Source: Thermoplasmata archaeon (GTDB lineage Archaea; Thermoplasmatota; Thermoplasmata; Methanomassiliicoccales; Methanomethylophilaceae). Taken from it: DNA of 64,000 nucleotides. The position numbers and the translations under genes are program-made. The stretch covers positions 682,001 to 746,000 of the forward strand of contig SUTB01000001.1 of NCBI GenBank assembly GCA_015063125.1, in the 5' to 3' direction. Positions within the stretch are counted from its first letter, which is position 1; every line of letters begins with the position of its first letter. Under the pieces are notes generated by a model. The model searched no databases and was not told the origin of the DNA. It was given only the letters and a program-made list of their open reading frames with translations. Of this stretch, positions 1 through 7,946 are shown in pieces.

Positions 1-298
1 TGTCCAGGATCCCCTGCTGGAATCCGTTCACATCCGTGCCTGCGGTGACATAGCTGTCCATGCCCAGGCGCTTGACGATGGCGTCGACCGATTTCGAGAA
101 TCCGCTGATTACACCCATTCCTGACGTGATGGGAACGACTGCGACCCTGACCTTGGAGAAATCCACATCGTGATCCACTCCGGCACCCTCCAGCGCCAGC
201 TGCTTCACGGTCTTTCCGCACATCTTCATCAGCCTGGAATCCAGGTCCAGCTTGTCATCGGGTACGCCTTCAATCAGATCGGGTGTTAGCCTTGTCAT
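1..298 (-). CDS. pylD: PylD, pyrrolysine-forming dehydrogenase (partial, C-terminus outside window)
   Basis: The last step of pyrrolysine synthesis oxidises L-lysine-Ne-3R-methyl-D-ornithine, which then cyclises to pyrrolysine. Only about the first 99 residues are present; the gene runs off the left edge. The visible start is MTRLTPDLIEG, followed by a stretch containing ITSGMGVISGFSKSVDAI, which matches the conserved N-terminal region of PylD as I know it. The ATG shares its A with the TGA stop of pylC (TGATG), so translation is coupled. Identity rests on this region plus the pylS-pylB-pylC order, which is the canonical operon in this order of methanogens. Confidence 0.93.
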   Translation of the reverse strand, partial: MTRLTPDLIEGVPDDKLDLDSRLMKMCGKTVKQLALEGAGVDHDVDFSKVRVAVVPITSGMGVISGFSKSVDAIVKRLGMDSYVTAGTDVNGFQQGILD

Positions 299-1458
299 CA
301 GATCATCTCCGGGGTTCCGTCGAGGAACCTCTCAATAGAACATTCGTCAAGGATCCTCTGGATGCAGGCATCGCATTTCTGGTCTACCTCCTGCTCCGTC
401 CTTCCTTTGACGATGAGGGTGGCATGCCACTCCTCCTTACCGTTTTCATAATCGGAAATGGTGTTGTCAGCACCGAACAGTCCCTTCTCGAACCTCGGTT
501 TCACCACATGTCCGAACTCCTTCTCTCCGCTCGACCTCAGGACACCGTCCTTGAAGTACACGTGACGGTAGATTGAGCATCCTTCCTCGGCCTTCCTGTC
601 CTTGGGCTTGCCAAGGGCGGTGGTGGTCAGCTCCTCCAAGAGATTGACTCCTGTAGCCGCCTCGATGGCCGCGGGGGTCTGGCTGGGGATACGGGCATCG
701 ATCTCCAGCACGCGGAGTCCCTTGGGTGTGAGGATGGCTTCCACATCCATGAGTGCATTGAGCTTAATCGCTTCAGCAACATCCTTTCCGATATCCGCGA
801 ACTTCCTGCATTCCTCATCGGACATTATGTTGGGGTTGCAGCGGACCATCTTGCAGTCGTAGTTGGAATCGAGGCAGACCTCGGTGGTGACGTATGATTT
901 TGCGGTCTCACCGTTGCCGATCACCTCGATTGAGACGCTCTTGCCGTGGACGAACTCCTGGATGACCGGTTCGTCTCCCAGGCCCCTGACGATCTGCAGA
1001 CCGTTCTCGAGGTCGTGCTCGTTATGGGCTACCGTGACACCGATGCTTCCGCTCTGGGATGCTGGTTTCACAATAGCAGGATAGCCGCAGTACGGCCAGG
1101 GTTCCGGAAGAGGTACTCCAACCGACGCCATGATGTTGTTCGATTTGTTCTTCGAACTCGAGATGTTGTATGATGCTAGGTCGAACAGAAGAGGAGCATC
1201 CATACGTCCTTTGATCGAGTCCAGCGTTGTCAGGAGATCCATCTCCTCGCATGCGGGAATCACCGCATCGCATCCTTTGAAGACCTCCAACGCAGCTTCC
1301 GCATCCTTGGTGGGGTCTAAGACTATCGGTTCGTCGCACAATGACATTGCCGGGGCGGATGCCTTCCTATCCAGGACGACGGTCTCGTAACCGGCGGCCT
1401 TGGCCAGTAGAACCGCTTCCATGCCCTGAAGGGCCCCGCCGACTATTGCGATCCTCAT
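298..1458 (-). CDS. pylC: PylC, 3R-methyl-D-ornithine:L-lysine ligase
   Basis: This ATP-grasp ligase joins 3R-methyl-D-ornithine to the epsilon amine of lysine, the second step of pyrrolysine synthesis in the cytoplasm. The 386-residue product opens with a pre-ATP-grasp Rossmann segment (MRIAIVGGALQGMEAVLLAK). It continues with an ATP-grasp core (YPAIVKPASQSGSIGVTVA near residue 130, LMDVEAILTPKGLRVLEIDA near residue 240) holding the metal-binding acidic residues. The length is usual for the family. The start codon overlaps the pylB stop (TGATG) and the stop overlaps the pylD start, so the gene is translationally coupled on both sides. Confidence 0.96.
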   Translation of the reverse strand: MRIAIVGGALQGMEAVLLAKAAGYETVVLDRKASAPAMSLCDEPIVLDPTKDAEAALEVFKGCDAVIPACEEMDLLTTLDSIKGRMDAPLLFDLASYNISSSKNKSNNIMASVGVPLPEPWPYCGYPAIVKPASQSGSIGVTVAHNEHDLENGLQIVRGLGDEPVIQEFVHGKSVSIEVIGNGETAKSYVTTEVCLDSNYDCKMVRCNPNIMSDEECRKFADIGKDVAEAIKLNALMDVEAILTPKGLRVLEIDARIPSQTPAAIEAATGVNLLEELTTTALGKPKDRKAEEGCSIYRHVYFKDGVLRSSGEKEFGHVVKPRFEKGLFGADNTISDYENGKEEWHATLIVKGRTEQEVDQKCDACIQRILDECSIERFLDGTPEMI

Positions 1459-2513
1459 CAGGCCACTCTCTTCGGGCGGTGTGCGTTCAGGAATGATTGG
1501 TATTCCGCGGATGATGCGTGGTGGTGGCCCATGTCCTCGAGAAGCTCGAACACGTGCTCGACGGAACGGTTTCCGTTCTCGATGTCCAGCTCGTGCTGCG
1601 CCACACCAGCGAGATGCTTGCTCGGAGGAACTATGGACGTGACCACGTTGGCTCCGGCGTTGATCCTTGTCTTTAGACCTGCGATGCCTTCAACGTCGAG
1701 GCTGCAGGGGATGAGCTTGTCCTGGTTCAGGAGCCTCATGATGGCGATGGCCTTCAGCTCCTCGGTGGAATCGTAGGGCGTGAAATCCTGCATGGGCGTT
1801 CCCACCTGGGGGACGAACGTCATGGCGCGGACCTGACCGCATCCCAGGGAGCTCATCTCTGCGATGGTCTCCGCACGGTCCCTGACGTTCTCTCCGAGTC
1901 CGATCATCATACCGTCCTCGGCCAGCAGTCCTGCCTCCATGGCCCAGATCTTCTGGTTCCTGCGGTCGTCGAAGCTCTGGTTGAGCCTCAGTGATTTGAA
2001 AAGCTGCCTGTTGTAGGTCTCCTGGTAGCATGCGTACCAGTCAGCCCCGGCGTCGCGCACCTTCGCGAACATCTCCTGAGGCAGGGCTCCGGGGGAGGCC
2101 ATGATGTTGATGCCGACCTCGTCGTGCACAGCGGAGATTATCTCAAGGAGGTTCTTGTAACCGTCCTTATACATCTGGGGATCCTCGCCCATGGTGAGAT
2201 CAGAGAGGTTGATACCTGCATCCTTCAGGCTTGCCGACAGCTCCACGATCTCCTCCTTGGTCTTGCGGTATCTGTCGATGCCGTTGTTGGTGGTCCTGTA
2301 ATAGCAGAAAGTGCAGTTGTTCTTGCAGTAGGTTGAGAAGTAGACGAAACCGTATGTGAAGATCTTCTTGCCGAAGTGCTTGTCCCTCACCCTGCGTGCG
2401 GCTGAGAACAGGCAGTCCAGTTCGTCCTTGTCCGATACGGACATCAGCTGGAAGATCTCGCCTACAGATAGCTTTCCTTCCTTCTCTCCCTTTGCGACGA
2501 TGTCCGCTATCAT
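1458..2513 (-). CDS. pylB: PylB, lysine 2,3-mutase-type methylornithine synthase (radical SAM)
   Basis: PylB rearranges L-lysine to 3R-methyl-D-ornithine, the first committed step of pyrrolysine synthesis. The radical SAM cluster motif is visible as YCKNNCTFCYYR near residue 65 (CxxxCxxC), followed by a TIM-barrel sequence of normal length (351 residues). I chose the ATG at 2513 (MIADIVAKGEK). A TTG at 2522 that overlaps the pylS stop would add three residues and cannot be excluded. The stop overlaps the pylC start, so it is the middle of a coupled pylSBCD unit. Confidence 0.95.
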   Translation of the reverse strand: MIADIVAKGEKEGKLSVGEIFQLMSVSDKDELDCLFSAARRVRDKHFGKKIFTYGFVYFSTYCKNNCTFCYYRTTNNGIDRYRKTKEEIVELSASLKDAGINLSDLTMGEDPQMYKDGYKNLLEIISAVHDEVGINIMASPGALPQEMFAKVRDAGADWYACYQETYNRQLFKSLRLNQSFDDRRNQKIWAMEAGLLAEDGMMIGLGENVRDRAETIAEMSSLGCGQVRAMTFVPQVGTPMQDFTPYDSTEELKAIAIMRLLNQDKLIPCSLDVEGIAGLKTRINAGANVVTSIVPPSKHLAGVAQHELDIENGNRSVEHVFELLEDMGHHHASSAEYQSFLNAHRPKRVA

Positions 2514-2518
2514 GAATA

Positions 2519-3340
2519 TCAATCCAATTTGTAACCGTTCAGGTACGTGATGCTCTTACCGGTCTTCCTGGCGTTGCTCCTTCCTGTCTTCATCATGAGG
2601 AGCCTCTCCAGACCGAAACCGATTCCTGCCCAAGGCTCATGGACGTCATGCGCGGGGTCGAGTTTGTGGGGTCCGATGGCCCCGGATGCGACCTCCGTGC
2701 CGTTGATCTCAACGTCTAGTGTCTCTACGTAGACGTCGGATTCCTCGCGGCAGGTGGTGTACTCGAGTCCGACAGCGTCCATGATGTCGCCGATGTACAT
2801 CTTCAGATGCTCCATTGCATCTCCGTCCGGTCCCATCTCCACCAGGTTCAGCATCGTGAACTCCTCGAGGTGGGTGGAGCTCTTGGACTCCTTCCTGAAG
2901 CATGATCCGATCTCGAATATCTTCACGGGGCCTTTTGTGTGGTCCCTGAGCTCCCTCATGACCTTGTAGAGGTTCATGGCGTGCATGGGCCTAAGAGCTC
3001 TCTTGTCATCTATCCAGAAGACCTGCTTGTACAGCGGGTGGTCCTCGGTGATGGTCATCTTTGCCAATGCGGCCTTGGAAACGAAAATGGGGGTGTGCAC
3101 CTCGATGAAACCCCTGGCCTTGAGCTTCTCCCTGATCCTGTTCTCCAGATCGGTAAGGTCGTTGCGGGGGTTGGCGATGATGTCCTTCAGACCCTTGTCG
3201 TTTGCCGACTTCATCTTGGAGAACTGACTGGAGAACTCCTTGTCCCTCGCTGCGGCGTCATCGAACTCCGCGTCGGACCAATCGACGTCTCCATATTCCA
3301 TCAGATGCTGGATCTGAGAATCAGTGAACTTTACACCCAT
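2519..3340 (-). CDS. pylS: PylS, pyrrolysyl-tRNA synthetase, class lacking the N-terminal domain
   Basis: PylS charges tRNA-Pyl(CUA) with pyrrolysine. The 273-residue protein is only the class II catalytic domain. Visible elements are the motif 2 region (GSCFRKESKSSTHLEEFTML, holding the Arg that contacts ATP), the pocket Asn in FTMLNLVEMG, the mobile-loop Tyr in SDVYVETLDV and motif 3 (WAGIGFGLERLL). The separate tRNA-binding PylSn domain of Methanosarcina enzymes is absent and no pylSn gene is seen here, which matches the host-associated Methanomassiliicoccales class. An open frame extends upstream into the tRNA gene, but the ATG at 3340, 17 bases after the tRNA 3' end, gives the family N-terminus (MGVKFTDSQIQ). 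Confidence 0.97.
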   Translation of the reverse strand: MGVKFTDSQIQHLMEYGDVDWSDAEFDDAAARDKEFSSQFSKMKSANDKGLKDIIANPRNDLTDLENRIREKLKARGFIEVHTPIFVSKAALAKMTITEDHPLYKQVFWIDDKRALRPMHAMNLYKVMRELRDHTKGPVKIFEIGSCFRKESKSSTHLEEFTMLNLVEMGPDGDAMEHLKMYIGDIMDAVGLEYTTCREESDVYVETLDVEINGTEVASGAIGPHKLDPAHDVHEPWAGIGFGLERLLMMKTGRSNARKTGKSITYLNGYKLD

Positions 3341-3357
3341 GATATCTACCGTAATGA

Positions 3358-3428
3358 TGGCGAAAGGCCGGGGGGTCGAACCCCGCTTACAGGTTTTAGA
3401 GACCCGTTTGCTCGCCGGAGCGCCCTCC
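3358..3428 (-). tRNA. pylT: tRNA-Pyl (anticodon CUA)
   Basis: This 71-base gene includes an encoded CCA. On the minus strand it folds as a 7-bp acceptor (GGAGGGC with GCCTTTC, including G-U pairs) and a 4-bp D stem GCTC/GAGC with a 4-base loop. Then come a 6-bp anticodon stem ACGGGT/ACCTGT around loop CTCTAAA (anticodon CUA), a 3-base variable region AAG and a 5-bp T stem. There is no linker base between acceptor and D stem. The long anticodon stem and short D loop and variable region are hallmarks of tRNA-Pyl. It lies directly in front of pylS and is probably its first co-transcribed element. Confidence 0.97.
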
Positions 3429-3452
3429 AACGGATGATGAGAGTTTATTTTT

Positions 3453-3461
3453 GTATATAAG
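3453..3461 (-). promoter_or_regulatory. TATA box for the pylT-pylSBCD unit
   Basis: On the minus strand CTTATATAC lies about 26-32 bases before the first base of tRNA-Pyl, the expected spacing for an archaeal TATA box, inside an AT-rich stretch. No other promoter-like element separates the tRNA from pylS. The 3429-3645 spacer otherwise holds no gene that I can identify. It contains an AT-rich inverted repeat at 3615-3640 (TACAAGT, 12 bases, ACTTGTA) that may help end the upstream mtmB transcript. Confidence 0.6.
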
Positions 3462-3645
3462 TTTTCCGCAAAAATTGGCGTTTATTTATATACATCAAAT
3501 TCATAGTATAGACTAGCTGCATCATTCATAATGTAATCTGCATAGGGTCGATTGAACCCCTGAGACCGATCTGAAAGCAGCCCGTCTACGCCTACATAAG
3601 TGGTCGTAATAGTTTACAAGTATAAAACAAGGGACTTGTAGCGGA

Positions 3646-5028
3646 TCAGAAGTCGATACCGCAGTTGGAAAGGACGTTCAGGGCACTGTCATAGATCGAG
3701 ACGTACTCCTCGGTAGGCTGGATGTCGTCGGTGTCGTAGCATTCCTGGAATTTCTTCCCCGCCGGAGCCTCAGCATAGATCTTCTCGTAGGTTGAGACTA
3801 TCCTGTCCAGAACGATGTTGACATCCTCGATGGACATGCCGCAAGCGGCCATCGATGCCTCACCCATCATCCTGGATTCCATACCGGTGACCTTGTCCAT
3901 CTGAACACCTTTGGCTGAGGCCACACCGGACAACAGCTCCCTTCCTGATGCCGTGTCGCACATGGCCTGGGCCGCGGTCTCCAGCAGATTCATCTCAGTG
4001 CAAGGTCCGGCCATCGCATAGTACTGGTTCGCCAGCAGTAGATCCGTGTTTGTATCCAACGCCATGGCGGTGTGGGCCGCCACCTGCAGGGACTGCCTGT
4101 TGGTTGTGGTACCCCATCTGATGTGGATCGGCCCTCCGAGATGGATGTCCCCGTTGAGCAGGGCGGAAGTAGCAATGGTAGTGGCGACATCGCAGATTGC
4201 GGTCTCCTCTATTCCTCCGGCATATCCGCCCACGATCGGCATCTGCTCGATCAGGATATTGTCTCCTGAAAGATGCCAACCAGCGACCATGTTCAGAAGG
4301 TTCATGTCGACCTTTATCTCGTTGAGCTGTGAAGCCTCATGGAGATCCGAATGCCTCATTCCAATCTGATCGTGGAGATTTGCAACGATGCGTCCTTGGA
4401 CGGTCAGAGGAGTCTGCGGGCCCTATACTCCCATACCCGGTCTTCCCGCATTGATCAGCGCATCCTTCACATATGATAGCTCCACGACCGTGGCCCTGAT
4501 CTCCCAAGGAGAGTTCTTGACGGAAGGGTGTCCCTTGACAGTCTCCAGTACACCGGACACGATGGTGTCCACAGTGGGTTCCTGAGCGTATGATTCAATC
4601 AGAGTGGTGTAGATGCTCTCAGAAACGGGAGCTCCTGTGGGGCCTCCTTCGATTATGGGCTTCGCCATGCTGTTCCCTCTGCGGGGCGTGCATTCCACCT
4701 GATCCTTCCCGCTGCCGATGTTGAGCTTCTTCGGAGCCATCTTGAGACCTTCGTAGATCTCGTCCTCGGTGATCTTCATGCGGGTTCCGGTATCCCTATT
4801 GTAAATTCCGGTTGAGATGAGCATATCTATCCCGGCGACGAACAGGCGGTCCACCATGTCCTGGTCCTCTGGGAGGATCTTGTCTCCGAAATTGATGTTG
4901 TAGCGTTTCTTCATCAAAGTGGCGGTGTTGGGAACGATGTAGTAATCCCAATCCTTCTCGGAAATCTTATCTCCGGACACGAAGCGGTTGTAGGCTTCGA
5001 AAACATCAACATACCTACGTGCCGTCAT
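3646..5028 (-). CDS. mtmB: Monomethylamine methyltransferase MtmB, solitary copy, with in-frame TAG (pyrrolysine 202)
   Basis: MtmB transfers the methyl group of monomethylamine to the Co(I) corrinoid of MtmC. The frame is open for 201 codons, meets TAG at 4425-4423, and continues in the same frame for 258 more residues to TGA, giving 460 residues with pyrrolysine at 202, the position known in Methanosarcina MtmB. Around the amber the sequence reads NAGRPGMGV-O-GPQTPLTVQG. An upstream ATG at 5037 exists. I prefer 5028 because it aligns with the start of the second copy and places Pyl at 202. This copy has no mtmC partner beside it and is transcribed away from the mtmC-mtmB pair, so it probably shares that MtmC. 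It is clearly diverged from the other copy (for example AGGIEETA here and CGQLEETA there). Confidence 0.95.
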
Positions 5029-5291
5029 CCTATCCAACTCCGCTTGTGAAAGGGGTGTATAAACCCTCGCTACCGATTGTTGAAATCGGATTTCATATTA
5101 TTAATAATGAGCCTAAAATCGATATAAAATTGGTTCGGCTCTGATTTATCATATTAATAGATAGCTATAGGCCAGCATATTATTATTTATTATAAATTAT
5201 CAGAAAGTGAAGAAACTATATGCTAGGAGATCAGACGAGGAGCTTGATTCTTGGAACGCCTCAAAAAATCTGTAGGAAAAAATGTCCACCC

Positions 5292-5304
5292 TTGGATGTA
5301 TCCT
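5292..5304. repeat. Dyad motif copy 1, TTGGATGTATCCT
   Basis: A 13-base match to the copy at 33961 (identical), centred on the imperfect palindrome GGAT-GT-ATCC. It lies in the mtmB-mtmC control region. It may be an operator for a methanogenesis regulator; no binding protein can be named from sequence alone. Confidence 0.45.
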
Positions 5305-5465
5305 ACCTTTTTGCTGCGATCCCTGAGATAATGATGAGTAATCAACATTTTTTACAGCCAGACATCTGAAAAATCGGTATTTGAACGTCTTTTTCAGAAT
5401 AAAGAATAGGAAAATTTGTCCGTTAACTCCAAATTTTTTACAATTTCTATATAAATTTTTGTCAG

Positions 5466-5478
5466 TTGGATGTATCAT
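5466..5478. repeat. Dyad motif copy 2, TTGGATGTATCAT
   Basis: Shares 11 contiguous bases (TTGGATGTATC) with copies 1 and 3. It starts roughly ten bases after a good TATA box (CTATATAAAT near 5447) in the mtmC upstream region, a position where an archaeal repressor could act. Confidence 0.45.
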
Positions 5479-5620
5479 TCAACACTAAGTTTAAATATGA
5501 TAAAATCAGAATTTTCAAAAATTAGAAACCTTTAAATACAGAACTTTTTAAACATGGATAAATCAACAATAAGTATTATATACTGACCATTTGCTAGTTA
5601 TTTTCAGACAACAGAAAACT

Positions 5621-5643
5621 GTTGCGGCGTCTATAGACGCAAC
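5621..5643 (+). promoter_or_regulatory. Leader hairpin before mtmC
   Basis: The 14-base palindrome GCGTCTATAGACGC, extended by GTT/AAC with a 3-base bulge, ends about seven bases before the strong ribosome site AAGGAGGA of mtmC. It would sit in the 5' leader if transcription starts from the TATA at 5574. Its function is unknown; stabilisation of the abundant transcript is one possibility. Confidence 0.35.
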
Positions 5644-5664
5644 AAAATAAGGAGGAATAAAAAA

Positions 5665-6303
5665 ATGGCAAATGAGGAAATTCTGGCGGATCTTAAGACA
5701 TCCGTCGAGACTTGGAACATCAAACTTGCACAGGAAGCTACCCAGAAGGCAATCGACGCAAAGATGGAAATCGGAACCATCATCGGAGAGGGCCTCGGAA
5801 AGGGAATGGAGACCATCGGAGTCAGGTTCGACAAGGCAGAGATCTACCTACCCCAGGTCGTTGCAGCATCCAAGACAATGGAGGCAGCACTCAACATCCT
5901 CAAGCCTCTCATGGAGAGCGGAGAGGGCAACCTGAAGGGAACCGTCGTCATGGGAACCGTCGAGGGAGACATCCACGAGATCGGAAAGAACGTCTGCTGT
6001 GCAATGCTCAGGGGAGCAGGATACAATGTTATCGACCTTGGACCTGACGCATCCGCAATGGACTTCATGGACGCTGCTGAGGAGAACAACGCATCCGTCT
6101 GCGGTGGATCTGCACTCATGACCACCACCCTTGAATCCCAGAGAGAACTGGTAGAAACCATTAAAGAGATGGAAGCCCCCTATAAAGCCATATTCGGTGG
6201 AGCACCCTGCTCGAAAGAGTGGTGCGACGAAATCGGAGCAGACGGTTACTCTGAGACTGCAAACGAGATCATCGGACTCGTCGACCAGCTCACTGGAAAC
6301 TGA
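5665..6303 (+). CDS. mtmC: Monomethylamine corrinoid protein MtmC
   Basis: MtmC carries the corrinoid that accepts the methyl group from MtmB and gives it to the coenzyme M methyltransferase. The 212-residue product has an all-helical cap (about residues 1-90) and a B12-binding Rossmann domain with the base-off/His-on motif DIHEIGKN at 102-109, where His is the lower cobalt ligand. A strong ribosome site (AAGGAGGA) precedes the ATG. mtmB follows after 34 bases and the pair ends at a hairpin near 7800, so this is the core mtm operon. Confidence 0.97.
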   Translation: MANEEILADLKTSVETWNIKLAQEATQKAIDAKMEIGTIIGEGLGKGMETIGVRFDKAEIYLPQVVAASKTMEAALNILKPLMESGEGNLKGTVVMGTVEGDIHEIGKNVCCAMLRGAGYNVIDLGPDASAMDFMDAAEENNASVCGGSALMTTTLESQRELVETIKEMEAPYKAIFGGAPCSKEWCDEIGADGYSETANEIIGLVDQLTGN

Positions 6304-6337
6304 TTTGGAAAAACAAACCCCAATAATAGGTGATAAA

Positions 6338-7777
6338 ATGGCAGCAACAAGGTTCTTGACCGTTACTGACGTGTACGAGAGATTCCTCAAGGGAAAGAAG
6401 GTCCCTGAGGCAGACTGGGATTACAAGATCATCCCTGAGACAGCGACAGCAATGAAAGAGAAGTACAAGCTCAACTTCGGCGACAAGTTCGTCCCCGAGG
6501 ACAACGAGACAAAGAACAACCTGTTCCAGGCTGGTCTCGAGATGCTCGTCACATGCGGATTCTACTGCCAGGACCTCGGCCGTGTAATGAAGTTCACGGA
6601 AGAGGAGATCTGGGAGGGAATCAAGAGGGCACCCAAAAAGCTGATCCTTGGAGAGGGAAGGGACATCGCAAGGTTCTACCCCAGACACGGAAACGCACCC
6701 ATCAAGCCCGTCATTCAGGGAGGACCTACCGGATCACCCGTCTCTGAGGACGTATTCATTCAGATCATGCAGTCCTACGCCCAGGAGGGAATCGTCGACG
6801 ACCTCGTTAACGGAGTTATGACTACCGTCGAGGGCAAGCCCGCAAAGTCCAAGACCCCCTACGAGGTCCGCGCGACAATGCAGGAGCTCAGGATGACCAA
6901 AGAGGCAAGGACCAGGGCCCAGAGGCCTGGACTCGGTGTCTAGGGACCCGAGACTCCTCTGTCCGAGGCAGCAAGGCTTGTCGCAGACTGCCCCAACGCC
7001 GGACACAGGATCACCGATGCCCACGAGTGCTCTCAGCTCAACGAGCTGAAGATGGATATGACCGGACTGAACATGCTCGCTGGCTGGACAATCTCCGGAG
7101 ACACCATCATGATCGAGCAGATGCCCATCTTCGGTGGATACTGCGGACAGCTCGAGGAGACCGCAATCTGTGATGTCGCTACGACACTCGCATCCTTCGG
7201 ACTCTTCTCCGGTAACTTCCACCTTGACGGACCTATCCACATCAGGTGGGGAACCACCATGGCTAAGGAGACCCTCGCAGTCGCAGGACACGCTTGCGCA
7301 GCAGTCGACAACAACACCGACCTGCTCCTCGCTAACCAGTACTACCCCGTTGCAGGACCCTGCACCGAGATGGGACTGATCGAGACCGCAGCCCAGGCAA
7401 TCTGTGACACCGCTTCCGGAAGAGAGCTCCTCTCCGGATCCGCAGTCGCAAAGGGAGTCGTACAGGACAAGATCACCGGAATGGAAGCCCGTGTAATGGG
7501 AGAGGCAGCCGCACAGACCGCAGGAATGAAGATCCCTGAGGTCAATGACCTGCTCAAGAAGTTCGTCGAGTGGTACGAGCCTCAGTACACCAGCGCCGAC
7601 CTCGGAAAGACCTTCCAGGAGTGTTACGACGTCAAGACCGTCAGGCCCACCAAGGAGTACCTCGAGGTCTACGACGCAGCTCTCGCCCGCATGGCCAGCT
7701 GGGGATTCGAGATCACCCCCTACAACACCGGTGTCATGTACGGCGGTTACGACGACCCCAAGAACTACAGATACTGA
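6338..7777 (+). CDS. mtmB: Monomethylamine methyltransferase MtmB, operon copy, with in-frame TAG (pyrrolysine 202)
   Basis: This is the same enzyme as the minus-strand copy at 3646. Translation from ATG 6338 (MAATRFLTVTDVYERF) gives 201 codons, TAG at 6941-6943, then 277 further residues to TGA, for 479 residues in total. The amber context is RAQRPGLGV-O-GPETPL. A longer upstream frame begins inside mtmC and is rejected in favour of this start, which places Pyl at 202. The C-terminus runs about 20 residues beyond the solitary copy (ending DDPKNYRY). It shares a transcript with mtmC and is followed by a GNRA-loop hairpin. Confidence 0.96.
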
Positions 7778-7791
7778 AACAAACTTTAACT

Positions 7792-7817
7792 GCCGGTGCC
7801 CCGCAAGGGGCGCTGGC
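7792..7817 (+). terminator. Hairpin at the end of mtmC-mtmB
   Basis: Stem GCCGGTGCCCC with GGGGCGCTGGC (two G-U pairs) and loop GCAA, a GNRA tetraloop, 15 bases after the mtmB stop and followed by a pyrimidine-rich tract (CTTCTTCTTTCTC). It probably marks or protects the transcript 3' end. Confidence 0.6.
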
Positions 7818-7946
7818 CCACTTCTTCTTTCTCTATTTTCTGACACACTGGCCACGCTTGTGTGAGTAGAGTTTTTCTTTCCTATCGTTCTGTTTATATG
7901 TAGCCAATCGGTTACCAGTCCCGGTTACAACCCCCAGAGGGATAAA

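Larger units (their letters stand above)
5038..5664. promoter_or_regulatory. Divergent control region between the two mtmB loci
   Basis: This strongly AT-rich 627-base spacer separates mtmB (minus) from mtmC (plus). It holds several TATA-like boxes on the plus strand (CTATATAAAT near 5447, TTTAAATA near 5530, TTATATACTG near 5574, the last about 90 bases before mtmC). Two copies of the TTGGATGTATC motif are present (5292 and 5466), as is a hairpin just before the mtmC ribosome site (5621-5643). A 92-codon minus-strand frame at 5200-5478 has no recognisable features and I do not call it a gene. The length is much greater than elsewhere in the window, suggesting elaborate substrate control or untranslated leaders. 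Confidence 0.5.

Noticed and set aside
3500-3640. Possible RNA gene with a T-arm-like GGGTCGATTGAACCC and a TATA box near 3485
   Set aside because: The arm does not extend into a cloverleaf and no other conserved RNA feature is visible; kept only as unassigned spacer.
4423-4425. mtmB split into two genes or a nonsense pseudogene at the TAG
   Set aside because: The TAG is at the known pyrrolysine position, in frame, in both copies, and the pyl genes are present.
5200-5478. 92-codon minus-strand open frame in the mtmB-mtmC spacer
   Set aside because: The sequence is AT-rich with no domain, no ribosome site and amino acid use unlike the neighbours; its first codons coincide with the repeated TTGGATGTATC motif.
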